Part shown: positions 39,120 through 50,100 of the stretch, piece after piece
Numbering within the stretch: the stretch's first letter is position 1
How the letters are laid out: every line of letters begins with the position of its first letter
Origin: Anas platyrhynchos
Lineage: Eukaryota; Chordata; Aves; Anseriformes; Anatidae
Length of the DNA stretch: 64,000 bases
NCBI RefSeq assembly: GCF_047663525.1
Contig: NC_092591.1
Span: forward strand, 31,653,001 to 31,717,000
Direction: 5' to 3'
Notes under the pieces: generated by a model
Told to the model about the DNA's origin: nothing
The model's input: the letters and a program-made list of their open reading frames with translations, nothing else
The model's database searches: none
Translations under genes and position numbers: made by a program

Positions 39120-39245
39120 TTAAATGGCTCGGGGAGGGGAGGGGAAGGGAGGGACTACAACTCCCGGCGTGCCCCGCGCGGGGCGGCAGCCATTGCCAGC
39201 CCGCCGGCGGGCGGTTGCCGTGGAAACGGGGGGGGGGGGGGGGGC
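39120..39245. promoter_or_regulatory. CpG-rich promoter-like segment with SBS (ZNF143-type) motif and RFX X-box
   Basis: Plus-strand order: a G-tract array (39131-39153); ACTACAACTCCCGGCGTGCC at 39154-39173, matching the ACTACAAYTCCC-N-GCATGC class bound by ZNF143/THAP11; a CpG-dense stretch; GTTGCCGTGGAAAC at 39214-39227, an almost perfect X-box palindrome (GTTGCC-A-TGGAAAC) for RFX factors; then a 17-base G run (39228-39244). SBS motifs and X-boxes typically sit within about 100 bases of the start sites of housekeeping and ciliary genes. The segment is 3.4 kb upstream of the SIGIRR start codon and 2.7 kb past the ANO9 polyA signal. It may drive a SIGIRR transcript with a non-coding first exon or an unannotated transcript; the direction cannot be told. 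Confidence 0.6.
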
Positions 39246-39679
39246 ACACGCTGACCTGTGCGGGCAGGATTTGGGATTTTTTTTTTTCATAGTTTTTAAC
39301 AATTTTATTTTTTTCAACGGCTATCTGATGAGCTGCAGACAGAAGGAGCTGCGCTGGGGATAGAGCAACGGCAGGCCACCTGTGCAGAAGACCCTAGAAA
39401 AGCCTTTTTTAAAAAAATTAAACTTAATTTAAATAATATAAAAAAAAGCTATATATGCATTTTGAAAGTAAAAAAAAAAAAAAAATCAGCACTTAAAACA
39501 TAGAAAAAAATAACAACCAGAAGGTGAAGCATTGGGGCCATGACGCCATCTCCCTACATCTTCCTGCCTCTGTGCATCCCTACCACACAGCCGTCCCACC
39601 AAAATCCCCCAGAAGCCAGAACTGTCCCCAATTTCTGCCCTTCTCGTGCCACGATGCTGCCTGGTGGTCGCTGTATTAA

Positions 39680-39685
39680 TTTATT
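39680..39685 (-). terminator. Possible polyadenylation signal (AATAAA on minus strand)
   Basis: A TTTATT on the plus strand reads AATAAA on the minus strand, about 80 bases downstream of the stop codon of the candidate exon at 39767-39884. It is meaningful only if that exon is real. Confidence 0.25.
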
Positions 39686-39766
39686 TCTAGGAAAGTCCAG
39701 CGGTGAGAGACACCCAGCAGTTCTTACCGCTCCCACCACCATCACTCTCCACGGGAGCAGGGTGTT

Positions 39767-39884
39767 TCAAGAGGAAATAGGTGCTTTTCTTCCCTTTTCA
39801 GCCCCAAACTGTGTGATGACCTCACTGAAGACACTGATTTTGGTGCTCTCGGGCACAGCCAGGTCCTCAGGCAGCAGGTCAGGA
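39767..39884 (-). other. Candidate terminal coding exon of an unrecognised minus-strand gene
   Basis: Downstream of a TTGCAG acceptor on the minus strand, one frame encodes 38 residues and a TGA. The residues begin PDLLPEDLAVPESTKISV and continue with FSEVITQFGAEKG. The composition and codon use look like real protein: mixed polar and hydrophobic residues, and mostly G/C at third positions in the first half. An AATAAA on the same strand lies about 80 bases beyond the stop (39685-39680). I do not recognise the protein and could not assemble convincing upstream exons. The polypyrimidine tract before the acceptor is weak, and an upstream in-frame stop means the exon must begin by splicing. It could be a chance open frame. 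Confidence 0.3.
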
Positions 39885-42633
39885 CTGCAATGTCCTTACA
39901 GTGGTCATTCACTGCACCAAACATCACCGCAGCTACAAACATAACCCGTGCCTGCGCGTGCCGCAGTTCTAATATTTACCTCCTTGGGACATATCACAGC
40001 TGTCACCTGCTGCTCATCAGCAGCCACGTCTCACCCAGCCCCGGTTCCCCACTGCAAGCTGACCCCACATTACCCACTTGTTCCTGCAGAGATCCTTCGG
40101 GCACAGCTGCCACCCTCCTGGCCATGTCTGCGCCCCGCCATCAGTACCTCACCTTGATGGAGCCCCAGAGCACCGAGTTTCTGGGTGCTCTGCAAACCCT
40201 GTCCCCAAAATGCACCCTGGGCATCAAGTCAGTGCCTGTGACCTCCCCTCTGTGGCCTGGGGAGCCGGTGTTACCGGTGGATGCAGGTTTTGCCTCATCC
40301 CAACGCCTCCACGGGCTTTTCCAGCCACAGGGAGCCGGGGGGAATTTCCTCCTGCATGCACCCAAATCCCCGGGGGCTGCTTGGTTGGCAGGGTGCACGA
40401 CTTGCCTTCCTTCTCCTTTTTTCTCCCTCCTTTTTTTTTTTCCGTCTTTTTTCCCCTCCCATAATGCCAAAGTTATTTTTTTTTTCTCCAACAGGTTCAG
40501 GTGGAGGTGGAGCAGCAGGAGGGAGGGAGGAACGGCCAACTCCTCCTGCAGGCCTGGCGCCCAGCGATTGGGGCGGCAGGGGAACCCAGCAAAGGGCACG
40601 GGCTGAACCGGGGAGGGGGGAAAATAATAAATAAAAAAAAAAAAAGGAGAAAAAAAAACTCCAGCAAGCACTGGTCCGGCAGGTCCAGTCGGCTCAAGCG
40701 GCGCAGGAGGGAGGCAGCTGGCAGGGAGCCCGCAGCCTGAGGAAGCTCCTGAAGGTAAATGCAGCTCTCCGCTGCTTCCCTTTCCGCGTCGAGGTTGTCT
40801 CGGACAGGGTCTGTAGGGTCTTGTCCTCTCCCCACAAGCCCCACCGCTCTCCTCTGGCTCCCCAGACAGCTTCCATCTTTGCTGCTTGCTCCTCTGCTGC
40901 CATGCTTCCCTGCTCATCTTGCTCTCTCCATGGCTTTGCTCTGGGGGGATGCCACAGCCCAACCATTGAGCTCAGATTGCTACAAATCCGGCCTGTTCCT
41001 TATCCCAAGACATAGGAAATGGGAGCGTGCTACACGTTGCCCTGTGCTCCTCCTCCAGCCCTACACTGAGCTGCCCTCTGGGCACTCATTTTGGGCCCCA
41101 GAACAAAGGAGCCCCAGCTGTCCCTCCCCATGGGACTAGGGAGGCATCGAGGGCTTCCCTCAGCTCTCTGGCAAGCCCACATTTTGATGGGACTTAATAT
41201 TTGCAGTGATGAAATGATGTGAGAGTGACCTATCTGGGCTGGACGAAGTGCAGGCTGAGCATCCCACCAGGCAGGGAAAGCCCCACGGCACCCCAATACA
41301 GCCAGGTAGGGGAGGGGGGCTCATCTCCAGCCCCTGCTCTTCTATCATGGAGAAACCCAGTTAATCACGGAGACACCCAGTTAATATTTCAGGTATTGTT
41401 CAGCTGCTCAAGTGTTTCCTGTGTACCTTGATCCCCAACTTCACCTGGCACCAGGGCCTCTGTGCCAAAGGGAAGCAAGGTGCCTCCGTCCCCACTCCCA
41501 GCAGCGTCCCAGCATGGCTTCTCTGGGGACAAACTGGGTTTGATCATTTCAAAACCAGTTTGAGTGGTGAAGGGCTGGGGCAAAGAGGCAGCCAAGGAGG
41601 ATTTTTACCCCTGCTGGCCCCAGCAGTTATGCTGGGTGTGTTTACGGTCGCGCTGCCTGGCAGAAACACCGACAACGTGACGTCCTTGCTATTCCCACAT
41701 CAGCCCCGGCAGGCACAACACCCGCACTGGGGGCTCTGCGGGCGTCTTGGGACAGAGGAGCCCAGCCCCACCGCCAGGCTCTGCTTCACCGTTTGCTCCT
41801 GGTGCCTCTGCGAGCTATCAGCAGGGTGCGGGGTGTCCTCCCTGGTTCCCTTTCTTCCCCTGGGTTGATTGCAGCCTCTGGTCGTGCGATGCCAGCCGGG
41901 GGCTGGTCCCCAAGACACTAAACACGCAGGGCATGTTGTGTGGCTGCGCCTCTCCCCGGGCACGGCCACAGGGCAGCACCGCACCAAGCCTCCTAATGTG
42001 GCCAGGAGCACTGCACCCATTTAGATTAGCTCAACGGTATGAACGCTCACGAGATAGGGAGCCCGTGCTGCTATAAATAAACCACCCCATGGCTTAATTT
42101 GCAATCTCAATGGGCACCTTGGGCTGAAAGCAGCACCGTGGCCAAGCCGTGCGGCACGGAGGAGGGTCCCCCGCTTGCACACCTCGACAAGTGGCTGTGT
42201 TCAGACCGTGGCCTCTGGCTGGTTTTAGCTGGTGGAACATTGTCCCAAAGCCATGTTTTTAATGCCCCACAGCCCTTAGTTGGTCATTAATCGCCTCCTG
42301 ACCAGGAATTTGCAGGCTGTGAGTTAGCACTGTGCAGGCAGAGCAGGTGACTTACTGGCTGTGCTTTGGCTTCGCCCCACGGTGGCACCCACCACCCCGT
42401 GACCCCAAACTGCTACAGGGGGGGAATAGGGCACTTGCCCAGCGTTATGCCAACCCAGGAAAGAGCACCCAGTGCTCACGGAACTGTTTCTCATCTCTCC
42501 CAGCCCCAGTCTGCCCCGCGGCAGTGGTGGCAGCGGCAGGAGAACTTTGCCCCCCCCGGCAGACGGCACGCCGCAGGGGCCCTCCTGCCACGGGTGGCCC
42601 GCCAGCAATGCCAGCAGCTGATCTCTCCTAACC

Positions 42634-45515
42634 ATGGCAGGTAGGCTGCAAAATGAAACATTTCACATTTTTTCAGCTGGGGAGGACCCCGTGCTCCTTG
42701 GGCATGGCAGAGGTCCTGCTTGTTGCTCCGGGGGTGGGTGAGGGGCTGTCCAAGCCCCAAAAACCGGCCCAGCCTGCTGCAGCGCAGCTGCAATCGGTGC
42801 TTGCTGCCAGACCCCGGCGGCTGAGCTTGTTTTTCTGGGGGAGCTGGGCTGGCTACGGGGCTGTCGTGCTTTCCACGCTGCTGGAAGGTGTATCCCTGAT
42901 GGCTTTCCCCTCTGAAACTCCCTTCCCACTGTGCCCCTAGCCCTTTGCAGCGTGCCTCCTGAACTTCTTGCGCCTGCTGCCAATGAGACGCTGGTGCTGG
43001 CGCTGGGGAGCCGGATAGCCCTGAACTGCACCGTGCGCTGGGCAGCCACTGAGCACTGCGAGCCTGTCTCCTCCTGGACCAAAGACGGGCAGTGGCTGGG
43101 CAGCGAGAGCAGCCAAGACACCACTTGGTAAGTAGCCTGCCCCAGGGTACGTCTGCCTGCCTGTCTGTCTGGGTTGCCCAACCCACGGGAGCTCCTTCTC
43201 TCTCCAGGTTTGGCCAAAATGCCTCGGAGCACCTCCTCGCCACCGTCCTGCAGGTCAACCTCACGCATGATGCTGACTTTGGGGTGTTTGCCTGCTGGGT
43301 CAGCAACGCCACGGCCACCTTCACCCTGCGGCGAGAGGGTAGGGGCACATGGGGACCAAGTTCTGGTGGGGACAGGGCAGGGGACAAAGAAAGGACACCC
43401 AGGAGGAAGGTGGTCACGGAGGGTGGCCACAGCAGCCCCATGGGTATCACAAAGCAGGCGCTGGGGACACGGCTGCATGTTGGGGTGCAGAGCACCATAC
43501 ATTAAACCCAGAAGCCTGCATCTGGAGCCACTGACCGCTCACTGTCCCCTTCCCCATCCTTGCAGAGGCCGCGGGGCACGTGAGTGCGGTGCTGGCAGCC
43601 CTCATGGTCCTGGCCCTCCTGGTGCTGCTGGCGGGGCTCTACGTCAGGTGCCGCCTGAGCGTGCTCCTCTGGTACAGGAACCGCTACGGCGAGCTGGAGA
43701 TAAACGGTGAGAAGGGCGTAGAGGACATGGTGCCCCCCTTAGGACAAGCCTCCCCTGGGCCAGGGGCTCAGCAATGTGCAAAGCCCCCACCCCAAGATAG
43801 GCTCCCCTTTTCCCCATGGTCACTGCCTCCCCAGATGGGAAGCTGTATGATGCCTACGTGTCCCACGCCACCGCCCCGGATGACCGCAAGTTCGTCCACT
43901 TCATCGTGAAGCCACAGCTGGAGAACCGCTATGGCTACAAGCTCTTCCTGGACGAGCAGAACATCCTGCCCAACGCTGGTAGGCACCCAGCTGATGCCCA
44001 CCCAGCCCTCTGTGGGGCTGGGCAGAGGGACACCTGGGCTTGGAAACCAAGAGGGGACAGGGGAAGGGCTGAGCTGCTTGTCTCTCTCCCACACAGAGCC
44101 ATCAGCCGACCTGATCATGAACGTAAGTCGGTGCCGGCGCCTCATCGTAGTCCTCTCCGTGGCCTATCTGGAGCAAGACTGGTGCAACAGCAGCTTCAGG
44201 TACGAACCTGCTCCTGTCAGCTCCTCGGGGAGAGGAGGCAGTGGGCCCTCACCCTCCTGCCCCATGCCTGACTCACAGGGAAGGCCTTTGGAGGTTGCTG
44301 GAGCTCTCCAAGAAACCCATCTTCATCGTCTTCGAGAGCCAGTACCGGGAGATCACGCACCCTGCCATCAGCCTGCTGAAGCAGCACAGGAACCTGGTGA
44401 CCTTGCTGGTGTGGCGTGCTGGCTCCATGGTAAGAGCGAGGTCCCACCCTGCCAGCACCCCCCTTTTGGATAAAAGTGCCCCATTTTGCGTACACTCAGT
44501 GATCAGGAGCCCTGTCCTGCTCCGGGGCGTCCCCCAGCCGAAGCAGCAAAACTTTGTCCCCATGCTGCCGTGGCTGCTCACGTCTCAGGGCCGGGCCATG
44601 AGCTGCATGCAGCAGGTTGGGCCGGTTTCTCTGCCGCCATGCGGGCACGCTGCCATGCCGGGAGCACAGCTCTCACCTTGGCTGAGCTCCCAGCTCCAGA
44701 GAGAGAGAGCCGAGCCCCACAGAGCCTGCCACAGCCCCACACGGGCTGGGCTGGGCTTTGCTGCAGTCCTAATTCAACTGGGTCCCTTCTTACCCCACGC
44801 AGACCCCGTCATCGGACTTCTGGAAAGAGCTGTGCCTGGCCCTGCCCCGCAAGGTGTCCTTCCAGAGGACCATGGGGGACCCGCAGACCCAGCTGCAGGA
44901 GGACAAGGACCCCATGCTGATCCTGCACAGCAGCTACCTGGACAGCCGTGGGGACCCCCACCCCGACGGAGACCTGGGTGCAGGTTTGTGTCCTCCACCT
45001 CCTCTCCCACTGGGGACAGATGTGCTGGGGACGGGCAGACACGTGCTAGGGGTCACCTGCCTGCTGTCTCTCTGTGCGATGCACAAGGGCAGAAGTTTGC
45101 TAGCCCTGGGGTACAGAGGTGTTAATTTTATTGGCAGGGCCCTGAAGGATCCTTTTGAGCCTGTGCCAGTGGGTTGGGGGGGTCAGAGGGGCTGCTCAGA
45201 ATGGGGCCAGCCTCACAGCTTGCCCCTTTGGGCTACATTTACACTGCTGTAGTGGTAACGTTGACTTGAGCCACTTCCCCAACACCTAACCCATCTCCCC
45301 AACTCCTTCCAGGCCTCCGTGGATACCTTTTCAGAGGACCCCCACCTCCCCACGTCAGCAGCCTCGGGGTGCCCGCAGCTTTGGCCGCCGGCCCGCCGGA
45401 GGACACGCAGCAGAGGGATGGGCACAGAGCCGAGATCGACATCTCAGACCTGGGCTCGCGCAACTACGGCGCCCGCACAGACTTCTACTGCCTGGTGACG
45501 GAGGATGACATCTGA
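42634..45515 (+). CDS. SIGIRR: Single Ig IL-1-related receptor (TIR8), complete, 9 coding exons
   Basis: Exons: 42634-42640, 42941-43127, 43208-43338, 43566-43706, 43835-43978, 44097-44199, 44279-44429, 44803-44983, 45313-45515, joining in phase to 1248 nt (415 aa plus TGA); human SIGIRR has 410 aa. The start ATGG in an ACC context lies in a 7-base coding exon. As in mammals there is no N-terminal signal peptide. A single Ig domain follows (Cys32 in ALNCTV, Cys94 in VFACWV) with five N-glycosylation sequons, then one transmembrane helix at about 114-135. A cytoplasmic TIR domain spans about 156-325 ([33 protein letters not shown]) and is followed by a tail ending [11 protein letters not shown]. 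Cys216 aligns with human Cys222, the substitution that distinguishes SIGIRR from signalling IL-1 receptors. The protein damps IL-1R/TLR signalling and acts with IL-18R1 in IL-37 responses; roles here are by homology. Confidence 0.95.
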
Positions 45516-45890
45516 GCAGGGCCACGACGGGGAAACGGGGTGCCCCCCTGCTCCGCAGGACTGCATGGAGCCAGGTTGCAGCTGGAGGATCCCAAGTGCT
45601 GTGGCTGGACCAGCACTGGGAAGAGAGGAGCTGGCTCCTTCTAGCAGCACGTTCTCTGCTTGAAAACCACCGCAGGGCCTGGGCACCCTTGGGTGCTGGG
45701 TCCCCCTCCCTTGCCACGGGTGGAAGGGACATTTTTTCCACCTAACGGACAAATTTGGGGATTGACGATGCCCTCCAAGAAGCAGCGTGCACTTCTGTCC
45801 CTTTTCCCCTCATGCCTCCAGTGGCCTGGGCTGGAAAACCACTGGGAGCAGCCGTAGCACCGCCGGCTGCAGCACCCGAATCCCAGTGGC

Positions 45891-45896
45891 AATAAA
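45891..45896 (+). terminator. SIGIRR: SIGIRR polyadenylation signal AATAAA
   Basis: Canonical AATAAA 375 bases past the SIGIRR stop codon. The PKP3 signal on the opposite strand is only 165 bases further on, so the two genes end tail to tail. Confidence 0.85.
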
Positions 45897-46060
45897 ACGC
45901 TGCTGCTTGGAGCAGCCCTGGTCTGTCTGCAGGGACATGGGTGGCACTGGTGTCCCAAACAGGATGAGCGTGATGGCAGCACAGGGCCAAGCTCCCCCAC
46001 GCCAGCACCCCGCGGGCCCTCTCCTCCCCTCCAGCAGGCGCAGGGCTGTTGTTCAAGGCC

Positions 46061-46066
46061 TTTATT
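46061..46066 (-). terminator. PKP3: PKP3 polyadenylation signal (AATAAA on minus strand)
   Basis: TTTATT on the plus strand. It gives PKP3 a 3' untranslated region of about 1.1 kb (47,184 down to about 46,040), which I see no other gene within. Confidence 0.8.
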
Positions 46067-47184
46067 TCGGGGATACACAGTGCTCGGGGAGCTTGGACAC
46101 GGAGAGCTGGGGAGACAAACGGATCCCCCGGACCTCGCTGGGCCCAGGCGTGCCAGGACAGCCGCATCGGGGGCTGCTGCAGCCCCTCCTGGCAGCGCTG
46201 CCTGCTCTCCCCTCCCCTGCCTGCCCCCCACCCCCTGTACCTATACTCTACCCCGTTTCCCAGACAGGGCGCGCAGCACACCCCAAGCGCAGGGCTCCCC
46301 CTACCAGCCCCAAACCCCCTGGCAGACCCAAGCGACCCCCAGCCCTTCCCCGCACGCCCCAACCCGGCCTCTGCCTCTGCAAAGTGAGCTTTGGACCCAT
46401 GCTGGCGCCAGCCCGCGCCGGGCACCGAGGGCATCTCCCCACCCCATGGGGAGACACCGCCCAGCAAACACGAGCTGTCTGGCCCTGCCCAGATCCTGCT
46501 TACGCAGCACCAGCCCCAACCCCAAGCCCTTAACAGAGCAGCAGCAGTGCCCCAAATGGTCCCTGTGGGGTGCAGGGATGGGGACAGCCCATCTTCCCGC
46601 AGCGGGGGCACGGGCAGCCTCAGGCACATCTCCAGGTGGAGCCCCCAGCAAAGGGAGGACTGAAAACCACAGCACTGAAGCCAGTCCCAGCTCCTTTCAA
46701 AATCTGGGGAGCCAACAGCAGCCACCTTGCCCCCTCCCCAGGCTCCCTGCATTGTGCAAAGCCCCGTCCCCGTGCAGCCAGGGCAGGACCAGTGGCACAG
46801 GCACCCGGCACGCTGCGATTTGGGGAGCTCGGCCCTATTAGTGGGGGGGAGCTGGAAGAGAAATTCCCTCAAAAGCCCCCCTCGCCACCAGCACTGCTTT
46901 GCAGGAGCCTCCCCAGAGCTTCTGCTCCTCGGCCAAGCCACGAGACGAGCTTGAATTGGCGCAGGAAGGAGGGAGGGGGGGGCTTTGCAGCACCTGCGTC
47001 TCCAGCCCAGGAACAGGGTGCCCAGCAGAGGGGTTGCAGGCACGAGGGGTGCAAGGAGCAGCCGGGGACTACGCTACGCAGCAGGGTCCTGTGGCGAGCA
47101 GCTTCCCCAGGGCACAGGAGGCAGCGAGGAGCGTCCCAGCAGGGAGAGGAAGGGCTGTGCAGTCCCTTCTCTCAGGGTTTGTCC

Positions 47185-50100
47185 TTACAGGCTGAGGAAG
47201 TCCTCCTTCCGGTACCCCTTCTGCAAGAGAACAGGTCACCTGTCACACGCCGCGGGGACACCGCTGTCCCCGCTCCTCTAGGTGCCTGCCACCAAGGGGA
47301 TGATGCCGTGGGGATGTCCCCACCTCTTCAGGAGGCAAAGGCAGAGAGGCTGAGCAAGCGGTGTGCCCGGATGCATCTGGGTGGCTCGGTTTTCCAGGGC
47401 GAAGGCCCTGGCCCTGGCTCCCTTGGGCTCCACCCCAGGACCCCACAGGAGGGAGGTACGTACCACCTTGAAGTCCCGGTGGAGCTTGGTGTACTGCCAC
47501 ATGTTGCCCAGGAGGCTGGCCGCCGCTCTGGATGACTTCTCGTTGTCCGAGCTGGAGCAGAGAGAGGCTGCGATGAGTTTTTGGGTGCCACCAGGCACGG
47601 GGTGCTGCCCACCAGCCCACGGATACCACCCCAGGAGGGCCAAGGACTTAGGGGAAAGAGGCAGAAGACTACAGGCTGGGGCCCACCACAACGGGCTGGG
47701 TGGCTGCAACAGGCAACCCCACCATGGGGTGTCCCAAGGAGGCTGTAAAGGGATGGAGGCCAGCCTAGAGGGCACTCTGTGCTGCTCTGGGGATTCCCAA
47801 CACCAAGGGAAGGGAAGGGAGGCTGGTTGTGAGCCTCGTCCACCTCGCTGGAGCAGGGGAAGAAGGGGAAGAGCAGGACAGGACTGCAGGTCCAAGCTAG
47901 GAGAGGGAGCTCCCACCTGTCCCTTCTCTTCTTGATGTAGAAGAGCTTCCTGAGGCCATCGAAGTAGACGATGTCGCGGGCTGCCATGGGGCTCTCCACC
48001 ACCAGGTTGTTGAGCACGGCAATGATGTTCACGATAACGTCAGCAGGAGGTGCCTTGTCCCCAACGCTCCCTGGCAGCTTCTCAATCAAGTGGCTGACCA
48101 CCTTGGTTGCTGGGGGGCAAAGGCAACATGTCAAAGCCCCGGGGGAGGTGTGACAAGGACAAATCAAGCGAGATGGCGGGGCTGAGGCAGAGCAGAGCAC
48201 ACAGGAGACGTTTGGGGAACAGGGAACAGGGAGGACACCTCGCATGCCAGCACTCTGCCTGCCTCTAGCTGTGAGCTCAGCAGGCAGGAAGGTGCTGAGA
48301 CACGCCCGCAGGTAACCAGAGGCCAAACCGAGGATCAAAAAGGGTGGAGAGCGTCCAGCCCCAGCCCTGCCCGGCCCTCCCTGGCACTCACACATCTCGT
48401 CCTTGTTGCGCGCGTGGCGGGACAGGTTGCGGATGAGCCCCGTCAGCGAGCGCAGCTGGTGGTGGTCGGCAGTGCGCACGCGGTCCAGGACGGGGTTCAG
48501 GATGCGCTCCTGCTCCAAGGCCAGCCGGCTCAGCACGCCCGCCCACTGCAGGGGCAAAAACACACGGTGGAGACACCCGTTAGGATCACCAGGCACCCAC
48601 CTCCTCCCACCCCATTCCTCCTCCTCCCCTCCTCCTCCCCTCCTTGCCCAGCGTGGCCAGATGACCGGGCTGGCGAGGAGTGTGGTGGCCACGTCCCTCC
48701 AGTGATCAGCAGGAACAGCCCAGCGAGATGGGACAAGCCCAGGGGATGCTCCCCTCATGTGTCCTCACCCTGCGGTCCCCAGCAGTGATGTTCTGCAGGG
48801 CGCCCGAGGCTGCCTCGGTCGTGTGCTTGTTGAGCTCGCAGCGCTGCAGCAGCCGGTTGTAGATGCCCACGATCTGTGGGTTCCAGAGCCACTCCATGCC
48901 CTTGGGGTCCTTGGAGACCTCTGTGAAGGTGACGATGTCCGCGTTCAGGTAGTGCTGCAGGGATGGGGACAGGGTGCAGTGTTAGACCTAGAGGGGTGTC
49001 CCCTCCACAGTGCCCCTTGCCCTTGGCATCCCCCCGTGTGCACGGGCACCTCCAGGACCTGACAGGGACCCGGCAGGTCACACCCTTCGGCATGGGGAGG
49101 GCTGGCACCCATTGCCACACGCAAGTGCCATCTGATTCACCCTCTGCTGAGCTCACCCGTCTGTCCCACCCAGCAGCCAAGGCCAGCGTCCACCTCCACC
49201 CCGCTGTCATCACATCCACCAGCTGCTTCCCTGCCCCGGATGATGCGGCTGGCACAGCACAAAAAGGGTGACCCCCTCCCCAAAATCGCCCTCTCCCTGC
49301 CACTGACCTCACGTGCTTTCTTGCTCTGGGGGCTGAAGCAGCCCACCAGCTCCCCCGTCATGGTGCCACCGTTGTTCCTGCGGTGGCCCTCCAGGCGCTG
49401 GAGGGAGGAGGGGGGCATTTCGTCGTACAGGCGGTAGGAGAGGTTTCGCAGGACACAGACTGCATTCTCCACGCTCTGGGGAGAGAAACAGGGCACAGAG
49501 GGGTCAGTCCTGGAGAGCACAGAGCGTGGGCACATCCCCTGGGGGGCAGTCACAGGGGGTCCCTACTGGGGATCCACGGCCAGAGTCACACCAATGGCAC
49601 CAAGGCTGGCAGCACCCCGCTGTGCCCAGTAAGCTTGGACATACCCAGAGCAAATCCCAGGGCTCACCTTGTCCTCCGACTTGCCCACCTCCAGGGAGCT
49701 GTTCACATAGTGGATCATGGAATCCACCAGCCCGTGGCACTCACGCATCTTCTGCCGGGTCTGCTGGCTGGCAGAGCTGAGATTCCTGGGAGGGGAACAG
49801 GGATCCATCACAGCAAGAAGGGGATTTCCCCTGACCACCACCTCCTGGTGCCCCAACTCTGCGGGGAAGGCAGCTAAAGCCACGGGGCTGACAACACTTT
49901 GCCTTGATGCACCAGAGCTGCAAAGGATTGGGACCCCAGAAACAAGCCCTAGGGACCTTTACCCTCAGCAGGAGTGGAGCAGGTACCTGAGGAAGCCCGT
50001 GGAGTTGTAGAAGATCTCTGCCTCGGAGGGGTTTTGCTGGATGACACCTGAGCCACCCAGCCCAGAGAGGGGGACCAGCACGAGGTCTGTGAGCTGCTCC

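Larger units (their letters stand above)
39246..42633. other. Region between the 39.15 kb CpG segment and the SIGIRR start codon
   Basis: No gene was confidently recognised. It includes an AT-rich block with A and T runs (39,275-39,510), the candidate minus-strand exon, a long poly-T/poly-A-rich stretch at 40,430-40,500 and 40,620-40,660, and GC-rich sequence at 40,500-40,900 with several strand-ambiguous open frames. Part of it is probably SIGIRR 5' untranslated sequence or intron. A 20-bp-period doublet of ACCCAGTTAAT occurs at 41,349-41,385. Confidence 0.5.

Noticed and set aside
40141-40962. 273-codon minus-strand and 238-codon plus-strand frames at 39.9-41 kb
   Set aside because: They cross homopolymer-rich sequence, giving Phe and Lys runs, and lack consistent protein-like composition; only the shorter exon at 39767-39884 was kept as a candidate.
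45742-47043. 433-codon minus-strand and similar frames at 45.7-47.5 kb
   Set aside because: They lie in the 3' untranslated region of PKP3; the length is a GC effect and the composition is noise.
47328-48758. 476-codon minus-strand frame
   Set aside because: This reads through PKP3 exons 10-12 and the introns between them without stops; the spliced model fits human PKP3 and the intronic parts do not.
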